A DNA stretch of 64,000 bases, from contig JAVEEC010000012.1 of the NCBI GenBank assembly GCA_030840645.1, positions 1-64,000 on the forward strand, in the 5' to 3' direction. The translations under genes were made by a program, and so were the position numbers. How positions within the stretch are numbered: the first letter of the stretch is position 1; each line of letters starts with the position of its first letter. The notes beneath the pieces were generated by a model. That model worked only from the letters and a program-made list of their open reading frames with translations, searched no databases and was not told the origin of the DNA. This DNA is from Frankiaceae bacterium. Its GTDB lineage: Bacteria; Actinomycetota; Actinomycetes; BP-191. Shown here piece by piece: positions 24,972 to 33,962 of this stretch.

Positions 24972-27508
24972 CCCTCACGACGACTGAGGACAGGTGGCGA
25001 GGCGCGTTCGCGGCGCTCGACCGCCAGTGTCCTTGGCCAGGACCGCGCCCGCTCGGCGAGGACGACGTCGACCGGTTTCAGGGTGTCGAGCACGTGCTCA
25101 TAGGCAGGGACCGGGATCGCACGGACTTCCTGCGCGAGGTCGACACCGACCACCGGTTGATCTTCCTCACCGGGCCTTCCGGGGTAGGCAAGACGTCGCT
25201 GCTTCAGGTCGGTCTCGTGCCGGTGCTCCGCGAGAACGGTTACCGGGTGGCGGTGTGCCGCGACTGGACCAGGGAGGACCGCCAGGCCACTCCGGCTGCT
25301 TTCCTCGCGTCCAAGGTGCGAGGCCAGCTCGCCGAGGCGATCCCCGACCTTGCGGAAGGTCCCGAGCTGTTTTGGGACCTGGAGGACCGCGGGCAGGGCG
25401 TGTTAGTCCTGGACCAGTTCGAGGAGCTGCTGCGCTGGGACCCACAGATGCGGGACGGACTCTTCGCGCTCATTGCCGACCTGAACCGTGCCACGCGGAT
25501 CAAGATCGTCGTCTCGTTCCGACGCGAGTTCCTACACGAGATGCGTCCGCTTGAGAACGTGGCCAAGGCGTTCTCTATGTCGCACTTCCCGCTAGAGCCG
25601 CTCGATCCGCGGTTCGCACTCGAGCTCGTGACGGCGCCGAACGCCCGCGGGCGACAAGTCGTCACGCCGGGCGCCGCGGCGACGATTGCCGCGTACTGGC
25701 GGGAGGCGGTGGATGGGTCGGCCGACGGCGCAACCCAGGAGGTCAGGGGCGGGGTCGGGCTGCTGCACCTGCAAGCGCTGCTGTACGCATTGCACGCGTC
25801 AGCTCCTGGCGGCGTAATTACGCAGGAGGTGCTTGATGCCTTCGGCGCGAAGGACGCCCCGGTCGAGCTGTTCGTCGTTGGACTCGTCCGCGCCGCCGAG
25901 GTGAAGCTGGAGCGTTGCCGGCGAGCCAGCGCCGCCGAAGGCTTGGACCTCGACGACTACCTGCTCGAGGGCACCACTGCGTTAGTCGCCCGATCCGTGC
26001 GGCATCTTTCCAGCGCCGGGTACAAGCTCGTGCGCGAACTCGTGGAGTTGGCCGAGGTGACGCTCGGCGACCAACTCGCATGCCTCACGGAGGGTGCCGA
26101 GGAGACTGGAGGCGAGATTAGCCCCGAGCGGTTGCGCGCGCTGTTCACCGTACTCGTCGATACCGCGTTCGGCCCGTCCGGCCAGGTGGCCGAGCTCTTG
26201 CGATTGGACCGCGCGGAGATCGCCCGCCGCGCCGACTCGCTCGGGCCGGACGACGTCGTAACGACCTGGGTTCGGCAGTTGGAGCCCGGGGGCCCGAACG
26301 CCGATCCGACCGGCGCCACCTCCGGGGCCATGCTCGGGATGCCCGCCGCCGCGGTACTGATCGAGGAGATCCGCCGATTCGTCTTCGCACTCGTTTGGCT
26401 CCAGGAGAGTTCGCTGGCTCGTGTCAGCCGACCGGGGCGCGACACGATGGTGTCTCTGGTTCACGACGGTTTCGGCACGGCGCTCGCCGCCTGGTCGGCG
26501 TCCGTTCTTGAACGTCCGATGGGCACGATCTACGCGTTGACGGCGCCGCGCGGCGCGTACCTGCGCTGGCAGTCCGAGGCCGGCGCCGATCCGCCGGCCG
26601 ATTTCGACGGCCAGGAGAGCACGAAGGTGCTGGCGAATCTGCGCTGGCGAGGGAACACGGTGCAAGCGGACTTCACGAACGTCTCGTTCGTGAACTGCGA
26701 CCTCCGCGGCACCTTATTCCTGCAATGCACGCTTGCTGGCGTAGCCTTCGTCAACTGCATGTTGGACGGCGCTATGTTCTCGGACTGCGTGATCCGTGGA
26801 GCCTTGGCGGCTGCGTCGGGCGCCTGGACGCCACACGAGCCATCGTTCTTCGTGCCGGCACCGGCATCGTTGTTGGCCGCGCTCGCGCGATACCGCGACA
26901 TCGATGGCCCGCTGCGATGGCTGTTCTCGCCATCCCAGGGCCGTCCCGCCGTACCGGTCTTCGACCCGCCCGCGCAGCGCGACGACTTCCTCGGCGAGGT
27001 TGCGGGAGTGCGGGGCGGAATGGCGATTTTCGGTGGGCGGCTCTCGTCGTTCGTGATGCGGCGCTGCACAGTCGAACCGGGCAGCATGGTGTCCTTCCGG
27101 CATGTCGCCGGCTCCGGCCTTGACGTGGTGGAACAGACCGCCGGGTGCTACGAGATATTCGGCAGCGCGCTGCGACATGTCTCGTTCACGACAACCCGGA
27201 AGCCTGGGGATGAGGACCAGGTGGATATCCGAGCCGACAAGTCCGTCCTGGCGCAGGTGTGGTTCGGCGACCCGGTGCGCGGCAGCTTTACGGCGTCTGA
27301 CTGCCGTCTGGTTCAAGTTTGGAACGGTTCGCCGTACCTCGTCGCAACCGCAGCCTCCTCGCCAGTGACGGGATGCGTCGACGTCCGCGATATCGACGGG
27401 TCGTGCCCCCCTATCGGAGAAGCAGAGGGGCTCGTGCCTATGAAGCGCATCGACGCTACGGACGATCTTCGTTCGCTCACGAGACGTATGGACTATCGGG
27501 TGTACTAA
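24968..27508 (+). CDS. nSTAND1-type NTPase with pentapeptide-like repeats
   Basis: An 846-residue protein. The N-terminus CPWPGPRPLGEDDVDRFQG is the signature that precedes nSTAND1 NTPase domains. Walker A is LTGPSGVGKTSLL (67-79) and Walker B is VLVLDQFEELL (145-155). A long helical region follows (about 250-540). Residues about 564-612 are pentapeptide-like repeats (ADFTNVSFVNCDLRG, FLQCTLAGVAFVNC, MLDGAMFSDCVIRGAL), followed by more beta-solenoid-like sequence to the C-terminus. STAND ATPases are switch-like sensors that oligomerise on ligand detection in immunity and signalling. It is the last gene of the operon and overlaps its predecessor by ATGA. It probably acts as the sensor or switch for the SIR2-like proteins. 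Confidence 0.88.
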   Translation: MTLTTTEDRWRGAFAALDRQCPWPGPRPLGEDDVDRFQGVEHVLIGRDRDRTDFLREVDTDHRLIFLTGPSGVGKTSLLQVGLVPVLRENGYRVAVCRDWTREDRQATPAAFLASKVRGQLAEAIPDLAEGPELFWDLEDRGQGVLVLDQFEELLRWDPQMRDGLFALIADLNRATRIKIVVSFRREFLHEMRPLENVAKAFSMSHFPLEPLDPRFALELVTAPNARGRQVVTPGAAATIAAYWREAVDGSADGATQEVRGGVGLLHLQALLYALHASAPGGVITQEVLDAFGAKDAPVELFVVGLVRAAEVKLERCRRASAAEGLDLDDYLLEGTTALVARSVRHLSSAGYKLVRELVELAEVTLGDQLACLTEGAEETGGEISPERLRALFTVLVDTAFGPSGQVAELLRLDRAEIARRADSLGPDDVVTTWVRQLEPGGPNADPTGATSGAMLGMPAAAVLIEEIRRFVFALVWLQESSLARVSRPGRDTMVSLVHDGFGTALAAWSASVLERPMGTIYALTAPRGAYLRWQSEAGADPPADFDGQESTKVLANLRWRGNTVQADFTNVSFVNCDLRGTLFLQCTLAGVAFVNCMLDGAMFSDCVIRGALAAASGAWTPHEPSFFVPAPASLLAALARYRDIDGPLRWLFSPSQGRPAVPVFDPPAQRDDFLGEVAGVRGGMAIFGGRLSSFVMRRCTVEPGSMVSFRHVAGSGLDVVEQTAGCYEIFGSALRHVSFTTTRKPGDEDQVDIRADKSVLAQVWFGDPVRGSFTASDCRLVQVWNGSPYLVATAASSPVTGCVDVRDIDGSCPPIGEAEGLVPMKRIDATDDLRSLTRRMDYRVY

Positions 27509-27575
27509 TGAGTCTCCCTGGTTCCTGAACCGCCTAGTTTTGGTGGAGGGGCTGATTCCACGCAAGGATGGGGTC

Positions 27576-27640
27576 ATGCCGGCACCGAGTAAGTACACGA
27601 GTAAGATGCGTGAGCGGGCGCGGCGGACAGTTTCGGTCGG
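27576..27640 (+). pseudogene. Remnant of an IS3-type transposase OrfA N-terminus
   Basis: The translation MPAPSKYTSKMRERARRTV matches the usual beginning of IS3-family OrfA proteins (M-x-x-P-x-K-Y-x-x-E-x-R-E-R-A-x-R-x-V). The homology then stops, and the rest of the frame is basic and Pro-rich without HTH continuation. There is no OrfB and no evident second end. This is the scar of an insertion sequence between the nSTAND1 operon and the restriction-modification genes. Confidence 0.5.
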
Positions 27641-27785
27641 CGCGCCGCGCTTGAGCCCGACGCCGAAGCGGGCGCCCGCTCGTTCAGGGCTCATCCCGAG
27701 GGAGCGGACCGCGGCTGATCCCGCTAACTTGACCGGCGCGGCGTGGCGACATGGGCGTGTCGGTGGCGGGACCTAGTGTTCCAGT

Positions 27786-29456
27786 GTGAGCGTCATCGCC
27801 GACACTGCGGCCCTGCGGAAGGCGCGGGGAGCGTTTTACACGCCTCTCGAGTTGGCGCGCCATGTTGCTGAGTGGGCGGTGCAGAGTCCGGACGACTTGG
27901 TTCTGGAGCCGTCGTGCGGCGAGGCGGCGTTCCTCCTCGCCGCCGGAGAGCGTCTCTCGGCGCTGAACGGGGCGCCCCCTCATCCGGGTCAGTTGACGGG
28001 CATCGAGATGCACGCGCCGAGCGCCGACGAGGCTCGCGGCCGCATGCAGCTGGCCGGTCTACCTGCGACAGTCACACCCGGCGACTTCTTCCACTATGCG
28101 CCACGCGCCTGCTACGACGCCGTGGTCGGAAACCCGCCCTACATCCGGTACCAAGCGTTCTCGGGGCCGGCGCGAGCGTCGAGTCGTGCGGCGGCGCTCG
28201 CGCAGGGAGTGCGCCTTACGGGTCTCGCGTCGTCCTGGGCGGCGTTCACTGTACATGCGGCACTCTTCCTTCGACCTGGTGGCCGCCTCGGTCTTGTCCT
28301 GCCAGCGGAACTGCTGAGCGTCAACTATGCGGCCGAGGTGCGATCATTTCTGATGCGACGATTCGCTCGCGTCCGCCTGGTCCTCTTTGAGGAACGCGTC
28401 TTTCCGGGAGTCCAGGAGGAGGTCGTACTCCTACTTGCTGACGGTATCGGGCCCACGGATCGTTGTGAGCTAGTTCAGTTGCGCGACGCCTCCGAGTTGG
28501 CAAGCCTTCCACTCGGAACGTACTCGTGGTCCCCTCCCGATAGAGGAGGGAAGTGGACTTCGGCGTTGATTGGTGCGAATGGACTCGCACGGTTCAGGCA
28601 AGTAGAGGCGTCCCCGGAGTTCGCTCATCTCCGCGAGTGGGGTCGGATCACGCTCGGGGCGGTCTCGGGCAACAACGGCTACTTTGCGCTCTCTCGCGAA
28701 CGAGCACGGCAGCTCGGACTCGATTCAAGCGATCTTCTTCCGCTGTCGCCGCCCGGATCGCGTCATTTGCGCGCTGCGACGCTTTCGAATGTCGGCTGGA
28801 GCCGCCTCGCGGACCACGGCCTCGCCGCATTTCTGTTCTACCCGCGCCTTAACCCAAGTCGATCGGCCCGCGCGTACATCGCCCTCGGTGAGTCGCTCGG
28901 CGTTCACGAGGCGTATAAGTGCCGGGTTCGTGACCCCTGGTGGCGCGTTCCACTCGCGCCCTTGGCTGATCTGTTCGTTACGTACATGAACGCGGGCACG
29001 GCGCAGTTGGCGACGAACCGCGCTAGAATCCGCCACCTGAACTCAGTGCACGGTTTGGTACTCAACGCCGACCATCGCCACCTCGGTCGCGATCTTCTCG
29101 CCCTCGCGTCCTTGAACTCGATGACGCTGCTCGGTGCCGAGATCGTCGGCCGTGCCTACGGCGGGGGGCTGTTGAAGCTCGAGCCGCGCGAGGCAGATGT
29201 CGTACCAGTGCCAGCTCCGTCGGTTCTCGCCGGCCCGGCTGGAATTCGGTTACGCGACTTGCGTCCGAAGCTCATGCGAGCTCTCCGCCGCGGTGCGGTG
29301 CAAGATGTCGTTGATGCTGTCGATCGAGTCCTTCTATTCGAGGAGCTCGGCCTTGGCGCCGAGGCACTCGGCGAGTTGCGCACGGCGCGCGCGTCGTTGG
29401 CAGGGCGGCGGTCCGCGCGCGGGCGTTCTCGCGACGGCGGGCCGGGCTTATCGTGA
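27786..29456 (+). CDS. N6-adenine DNA methyltransferase of a type II restriction-modification system
   Basis: A 556-residue protein. Motif X-like GAFYTPLELARHVAEW (residues 15-30), the S-adenosylmethionine motif I LVLEPSCGEAAFL (38-50), and the catalytic motif IV VVGNPPYIRYQ (113-123) with NPPY are those of gamma-class adenine methyltransferases (TaqI/Eco57I-like). The C-terminal half (about 240-520) is a target-recognition region with NNGYFAL and AYKCRVRDPWWRVP, phrases typical of this group. The end overlaps the next gene by GTGA, consistent with a modification-restriction pair. The recognition sequence is unknown. Confidence 0.9.
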   Translation: MSVIADTAALRKARGAFYTPLELARHVAEWAVQSPDDLVLEPSCGEAAFLLAAGERLSALNGAPPHPGQLTGIEMHAPSADEARGRMQLAGLPATVTPGDFFHYAPRACYDAVVGNPPYIRYQAFSGPARASSRAAALAQGVRLTGLASSWAAFTVHAALFLRPGGRLGLVLPAELLSVNYAAEVRSFLMRRFARVRLVLFEERVFPGVQEEVVLLLADGIGPTDRCELVQLRDASELASLPLGTYSWSPPDRGGKWTSALIGANGLARFRQVEASPEFAHLREWGRITLGAVSGNNGYFALSRERARQLGLDSSDLLPLSPPGSRHLRAATLSNVGWSRLADHGLAAFLFYPRLNPSRSARAYIALGESLGVHEAYKCRVRDPWWRVPLAPLADLFVTYMNAGTAQLATNRARIRHLNSVHGLVLNADHRHLGRDLLALASLNSMTLLGAEIVGRAYGGGLLKLEPREADVVPVPAPSVLAGPAGIRLRDLRPKLMRALRRGAVQDVVDAVDRVLLFEELGLGAEALGELRTARASLAGRRSARGRSRDGGPGLS

Positions 29457-30217
29457 AGAATCCTTACGAGTTCCCGCCCTTCCGTGATCTTCTAGAGGCC
29501 GTGCCTCGAGAGGGGATCGACAGGTTCGCGGACCTCGAGGACCGATTCCTGGCGGCGATGGGCGCGTTCGATGCGGTCCAGGCAGCGGGCGATCTCAGTA
29601 GTGGGCAGAACCAAAACAAAGGCTTGTTCTTTAACGAGTTGATGGGACGCCTCCTTGAACGTTGCGCCGGTGTAGGGGTTGCTAAGCGCGGGAAACGTCG
29701 CGGCGTGTTGTTGGAGTGGGTCGACGTGGACTTGTGCTATCCATCTGACCCGAGCAAGCCGCCGCTGGTGATTGCCGAGACGAAGATGGCAGGTACTCCT
29801 CAACACCCCGGCAATGAAAAATCGGCCCCCCTCATTGGTCGTCGCGCAAGTGCGGACACCGCCAAGCGCGTCCGCGAGATCGCACTCAACGTCATCGATC
29901 TAAAGCTGGCGGACGCTACCGCAGGCGTGACTCCGATTGGTGACATCGCGACGTGGATCCAGCAGCAGCGGCCGGCGGTGTTTACGCTATTCGGGTTGCG
30001 GATCACGGACGATAATGACCTCCGGCTCGCGCTGCGCGATGCGCAGCAGCTCGCCAACTCCTATGCCAATGGTGTCGGCCTCGCCCTCTATCGCCCTCGT
30101 GATGTGAGCACCTTCGCCGGACGCACGGACTACGTCGCGGTGCGACCGCCGGGCGGCATGAGCATCGACGACGCTCTCCGCCGTCTCTGTCGTCAGGTTC
30201 GAGCAGCCGTCGGGTAG
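29453..30217 (+). CDS. Putative type II restriction endonuclease
   Basis: A 254-residue protein starting at GTG and coupled to the methyltransferase by a GTGA overlap. A PD-(D/E)xK-like arrangement is visible: VDVDLCYPSDP (D91, D93) followed by PPLVIAETKMAG (E109-T-K111). An upstream block SSGQNQNKGLFFNELMGRLL contains the conserved E of the first helix. The small size and its position directly after an adenine methyltransferase support a cognate restriction endonuclease. The exact family is not recognised, and the call rests on motif and context. Confidence 0.75.
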   Translation: MKNPYEFPPFRDLLEAVPREGIDRFADLEDRFLAAMGAFDAVQAAGDLSSGQNQNKGLFFNELMGRLLERCAGVGVAKRGKRRGVLLEWVDVDLCYPSDPSKPPLVIAETKMAGTPQHPGNEKSAPLIGRRASADTAKRVREIALNVIDLKLADATAGVTPIGDIATWIQQQRPAVFTLFGLRITDDNDLRLALRDAQQLANSYANGVGLALYRPRDVSTFAGRTDYVAVRPPGGMSIDDALRRLCRQVRAAVG

Positions 30218-30228
30218 CCGCACGGTGA

Positions 30229-31932
30229 CTATCCCGCTGCCTTGCCGGCGCCTGCCGCGAGCGTGGAGAAGACCTCGGCAAAGGCCCGGCTCAGTTTGTC
30301 CATGGTCGTTCGGGCGTAGTTCAGCGCTTCGTATGCGTCCTCGAGTTGCTTCTTCTCAAGCAACTCGTTGGCGGTGGCTTGCGCGTACTCCTCCGCGGCG
30401 ATCGTGAACGCGAGTCCTTGGAACAGGTCACGATCGCGGACCACCGCCGCCAGCAGGGGATGGTCCAAGTTGATCACGATCGTAAGTTCGCTCGGGTAGA
30501 ACGCCGCGCGGGGTGCGCCCGACCCGGCGTTGCTGTAGTCGATGTGGAACCCGCCGTGGCTACGGCGACGCCTCATTCGCGGAACTTCCGCAACGGCGTC
30601 GCCCCGCGCGTCGCCGAGCGGGTCGCGCGGCACCGGCGTCGTTGCGGCCTCGGTGTCCTCATGCTCGCGCTCTGTCGAGACCCCTCCCTCCACGGCTTCA
30701 GCGGGCGGGTCATCGCTACGCGTTTCTGGTTGGTACCCAGACACCCCACTCGGGTTCGGCGTAACACTGTCTCCGTCTGGGTCGGGCGACAAGTCGCCGG
30801 TTCCACCAGCAGCCGGAGCCCCCGTAGCGCCGCTTGAGCCGGCTCCGGCCGTCATCCTGAAGTCGCCACGGTAGTGTTGATTCAACACGTCCTCGGCGCG
30901 CACCGCCGCATCTTGGAGCTCTGCGTCTCGCGCCCGTCGCAGGCGATCTCGTTCCTGTTCGTGCAGCTCGCGCGTCGCGATCTCGAGGCAACGGCGAACC
31001 CAACCCTCGACGGCAGCCGCCAGTGCATTGTCTGGGTTAAGCGTGAGGTCGCGCCGGTCGGTGAACGGACCAGGCGTCGAAACGTCGTCCTCGAGTGCGG
31101 GGACCTCACACAGCCCGAACATCCGGCTTGCGAGGTCGCCAGTCGCCGCGTATTGCGCGACCGGGATGTCCCGGCTCGTGACCACAACACCGCGGATCGA
31201 GTCGTCGACGACATCTCCAGGGGCAACCGCATGGATGTCGCACCTGAGCGACCCACCGAGGAGCGCGACCCCCTCGGTGTCCTCGGCGGAGACGAAGGTC
31301 CAGGTCTGCGTAGGTGCTGGCTCGACGAGGTGGACGCGATCGCCGGACACGTACACACGATGACTCTCCAATTGCCTCCCCAGCCGCCGCCGGAGTTCGT
31401 TCATGATCGATGCTGGCTTGACCGAACGCCCGATTCCGTCGACGGTGATCGTCGTCCCGTTCGGTCGATCGGTCGGTTGGCCGTCGCGGCGTACCCTCGG
31501 GATTGGCGGCCGATCCTCCTTCGCCGCAGCACGGAGCTCAGTGAGCGTCAGCTCGACCAGCCAATGTCGCCCGCCGCGGATGGTTTCGATGACGACGGAG
31601 GTACCGACGCCGAAGCCCGCTGACTTGCCCGTCCCGAAGCGGCCGCGGGCTCGGCGCCCACGTTGCCGCTGGGCGTTCTCGCGATGCATGACGAAGAAGC
31701 CTTCAAGTGCGGTTTCGTCCATGCCAGATCCGTCGTCTGAGATCGTCACGGTCTTGGAAGTTCCATACCGGCGAACGTCAACATTCACGGTGACTGGGCG
31801 CGCGGGGTCGTCGGGGTTGTCGAGACTGTTACTCACGTACTCGACGATCATCTTGGGCACGCTGCCGAAGTCATCCGCCGTACCGAGAATGTCGCGCGCG
31901 ACGTTCGACCGCACGATCAGCTGCTCGGTCAT
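30229..31932 (-). CDS. GHKL (Hsp90/MutL-like) ATPase
   Basis: A 567-residue protein. The Bergerat ATP-binding motifs are clear: EYVSNSLDNPDD (N box, E31/N35), TISDDGSGMDE (66-71 core), and GRFGTGKSAGFGVG (G2, from residue 97). The centre (about 375-450) is a low-complexity Gly/Pro/Ser/Asp linker. The C-terminal domain (about 455-567) ends in helical EEYAQATANELLEKKQLEDA. GHKL ATPases of this kind are dimerising molecular clamps found in MORC, MutL and several defence systems. It is the last gene of a three-gene minus-strand operon with a DndB-like protein and overlaps the middle gene by ATGA. Confidence 0.85.
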   Translation of the reverse strand: MTEQLIVRSNVARDILGTADDFGSVPKMIVEYVSNSLDNPDDPARPVTVNVDVRRYGTSKTVTISDDGSGMDETALEGFFVMHRENAQRQRGRRARGRFGTGKSAGFGVGTSVVIETIRGGRHWLVELTLTELRAAAKEDRPPIPRVRRDGQPTDRPNGTTITVDGIGRSVKPASIMNELRRRLGRQLESHRVYVSGDRVHLVEPAPTQTWTFVSAEDTEGVALLGGSLRCDIHAVAPGDVVDDSIRGVVVTSRDIPVAQYAATGDLASRMFGLCEVPALEDDVSTPGPFTDRRDLTLNPDNALAAAVEGWVRRCLEIATRELHEQERDRLRRARDAELQDAAVRAEDVLNQHYRGDFRMTAGAGSSGATGAPAAGGTGDLSPDPDGDSVTPNPSGVSGYQPETRSDDPPAEAVEGGVSTEREHEDTEAATTPVPRDPLGDARGDAVAEVPRMRRRRSHGGFHIDYSNAGSGAPRAAFYPSELTIVINLDHPLLAAVVRDRDLFQGLAFTIAAEEYAQATANELLEKKQLEDAYEALNYARTTMDKLSRAFAEVFSTLAAGAGKAAG

Positions 31933-32597
31933 GGCCGGCTCTCCAGACGCATCAGTTGGGTTCTGTAAGTGGTGCCAAACCGCTCGTGCAGCGTTTCAGC
32001 GACGGTGCGAAGCTCGTCGTCATCGCGCACGAGGTTGACGACTCGCTGCCGATTGATCGCGTATTTGCTCTCGGGCATGTACTGGTTGACTTCGTAGAAC
32101 TCGAGGAAGTCATGGATCGTCGCCTCACCCAGCTGGTGGCTGCGGTACTTGGATACTGCCGGGCTGTTTCGCAATGCGGTCAGCCGGCGCACAGCCGATG
32201 AGTCGACGCCACCGCGCTCCCGACGGTTCGCGGTCCGGCCAGCTTGCCCCTCGCTCACAAGGTAGGCGCGAACCGCGCTCTCGCATCCTTCGACATGGGC
32301 GCTGCCCGCTACGGTGAGCATCCAGCCGGTCGTCTTCGCCCCTGTCACGAGACGCTCGTTCTTTTTGGCCGCCCGAAGGGTCACGTCGACGGCATCGAGA
32401 TCGGGGTACTGCTGGTGACGCGGCCACGAGAATCGTGCAGGCACGGCCCGCCAGGCCGCCTCAGCGACGTCCTCGACATCGACTGCCCGCTCTCCTCCAC
32501 CGAGGTCCGAAAGGACGACGAGAACGACGTCGGTATTCGATATTCCAGCGTGGTCGTGCGCGGAACGCACGGACCTCGTTACTCGGGCCGCGCTCAC
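31929..32597 (-). CDS. Hypothetical protein between DndB-like and GHKL ATPase genes
   Basis: A 222-residue protein of unrecognised family, starting at GTG within a GTGA overlap with the DndB-like gene and ending in an ATGA overlap with the GHKL gene. Visible patterns are GGGERAVDVEDVAEAAWRAV and PARFSWPRHQQYPDLDAVDV at residues about 33-72, which read like a winged-helix domain (residues 25-100), and ATIHDFLEFYEVNQYMPESK later. The strict overlap on both sides indicates that the three proteins are made together and probably form one complex or pathway. It may be a DNA-binding adaptor. Confidence 0.75.
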   Translation of the reverse strand: MSAARVTRSVRSAHDHAGISNTDVVLVVLSDLGGGERAVDVEDVAEAAWRAVPARFSWPRHQQYPDLDAVDVTLRAAKKNERLVTGAKTTGWMLTVAGSAHVEGCESAVRAYLVSEGQAGRTANRRERGGVDSSAVRRLTALRNSPAVSKYRSHQLGEATIHDFLEFYEVNQYMPESKYAINRQRVVNLVRDDDELRTVAETLHERFGTTYRTQLMRLESRP

Positions 32598-33838
32598 GAC
32601 GCGTATGCGGCGGTGAGCAGGTCGACGAGCTGATCGGTCGTACCGTCAGGCAACTGGCCGTCGGACTCGAGACGCTTCACATCAGCGATGGCATCCTCAC
32701 GGGTGTCTGCCGCGCGGAGGCGCGCAGTCATGGCGAGGTCTGCGCGGTTGTGCGCGATCGCGTGGACGAACCGGCGGACCTGCTCGTCGATGGTCGCGAC
32801 ACCGAGCTTCACGCGCAGCAGCTCCGCGAGGTCGCGCTGGCTCTGCCGGCGGTTCGTGACGTCGCCGTCCGTCACAGCGACTCCCTGCCACTCCGGGTTC
32901 GTGCGGCTCCAGTCAGTAGCAGCAAAGACCTCGGCGAGCACGGTCGCCCAGTCGTTCGGGTGTCGGGCGACAAGCGTTCGACCTGCCTCGCCAATGGCCC
33001 GCAACGTGACGGCGTGCGTCGCGATCGTCGTCTCGCGAACCTCGGGTGCCGTTGCGCGGCCCGCCGCGACGTCGGCCCATGGAGGCAGGCTCCGGGAGAC
33101 CGTTTGCCAGAAGGCAACCGCGAGATCCTGCTTCTCGGCAGCGTTCACCTCGGTCACGTCGCCGAGAAGCTCTTTCGTCCCGTCGTGGAGCGAGCCGAGC
33201 GTGATCAACGCCGGCGACCGCTTCGACAACGACGCGCGCTCCTTGTCCACCCTTCCGTCGAACACGTCAACGGCGCGGGTGAGCGCCATGGTGATGTTCG
33301 ACAGGCGGTCACGGTGGTCATAGAGGATGTTCAGGCTCTTGGTGGTTGGACTCGCGGTGCGGTTCAGATCGCTGAACATTTGCTGGGCCCGGGCAGAGTC
33401 TTCGAACGGGAACAGCACAACCGCGATGACGTCCTCGCCGATCGTTGGATCTTCCTCGAGCGCAGCAGCGATGCCAGCGCGGCGATGCTGCCCGTCGTTG
33501 ACCAGCAGGTCCGCGTCCATCGGGAGGTTCAGGATCCCGATGTCGGCGCCAGGCTCGAACGGTGTGAAGAGCTCGGACTCGTCGACTCCGTCAGGCAGTT
33601 GGTAGCTCGCCGTGATGGCACTGAACACATAGCCGTCGCTGTTGTGCAGCAGGTAGTCCCGGATGGCGGGAACTCGTTGCTTGTTGAGGACGCGCTGGGC
33701 TCGCTGTTCGGGTTCGAGCGCCTTGTGGTTCTGAAACTCGAAGAACCTCGGGACAGTCTTGATCTTCATCGACAGCGTGTAGTACTCGCGTCCGCCCATC
33801 CGGCCGCGAAGGGCTGGGACCTGCACAACCGTGTGCAT
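32594..33838 (-). CDS. dndB: DndB-like protein (DGQHR domain)
   Basis: A 414-residue protein matching DndB. The order is QRVPAIRDYLLHNSDGYVFS, then GILNLPMDADLLVNDGQHRR with the diagnostic DGQHR (115-119), then AVVLFPFEDSARAQQMFSDL with FSDLNRTA, then SLNILYDHRDRLSNITMALT. DndB is the regulator/ATPase component of DNA phosphorothioation clusters. No dndA, C, D or E is nearby; instead it heads a coupled operon with an unknown protein and a GHKL ATPase. Free-standing DGQHR proteins occur in other defence loci. The GTG/ATG region upstream (33839-33962) is short and may hold the promoter. Confidence 0.85.
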   Translation of the reverse strand: MHTVVQVPALRGRMGGREYYTLSMKIKTVPRFFEFQNHKALEPEQRAQRVLNKQRVPAIRDYLLHNSDGYVFSAITASYQLPDGVDESELFTPFEPGADIGILNLPMDADLLVNDGQHRRAGIAAALEEDPTIGEDVIAVVLFPFEDSARAQQMFSDLNRTASPTTKSLNILYDHRDRLSNITMALTRAVDVFDGRVDKERASLSKRSPALITLGSLHDGTKELLGDVTEVNAAEKQDLAVAFWQTVSRSLPPWADVAAGRATAPEVRETTIATHAVTLRAIGEAGRTLVARHPNDWATVLAEVFAATDWSRTNPEWQGVAVTDGDVTNRRQSQRDLAELLRVKLGVATIDEQVRRFVHAIAHNRADLAMTARLRAADTREDAIADVKRLESDGQLPDGTTDQLVDLLTAAYAS

Positions 33839-33962
33839 GTGTACTCCGATCGCGCTGCGAGGGGCTGAGGTCAGGTACGCAATACACTACTACTGGCCCA
33901 TGGCTGTCAAGTGCGATCTGCGTCACGATACGGCCGGCAGGTCGAGTTAACCGGATCGTGGG

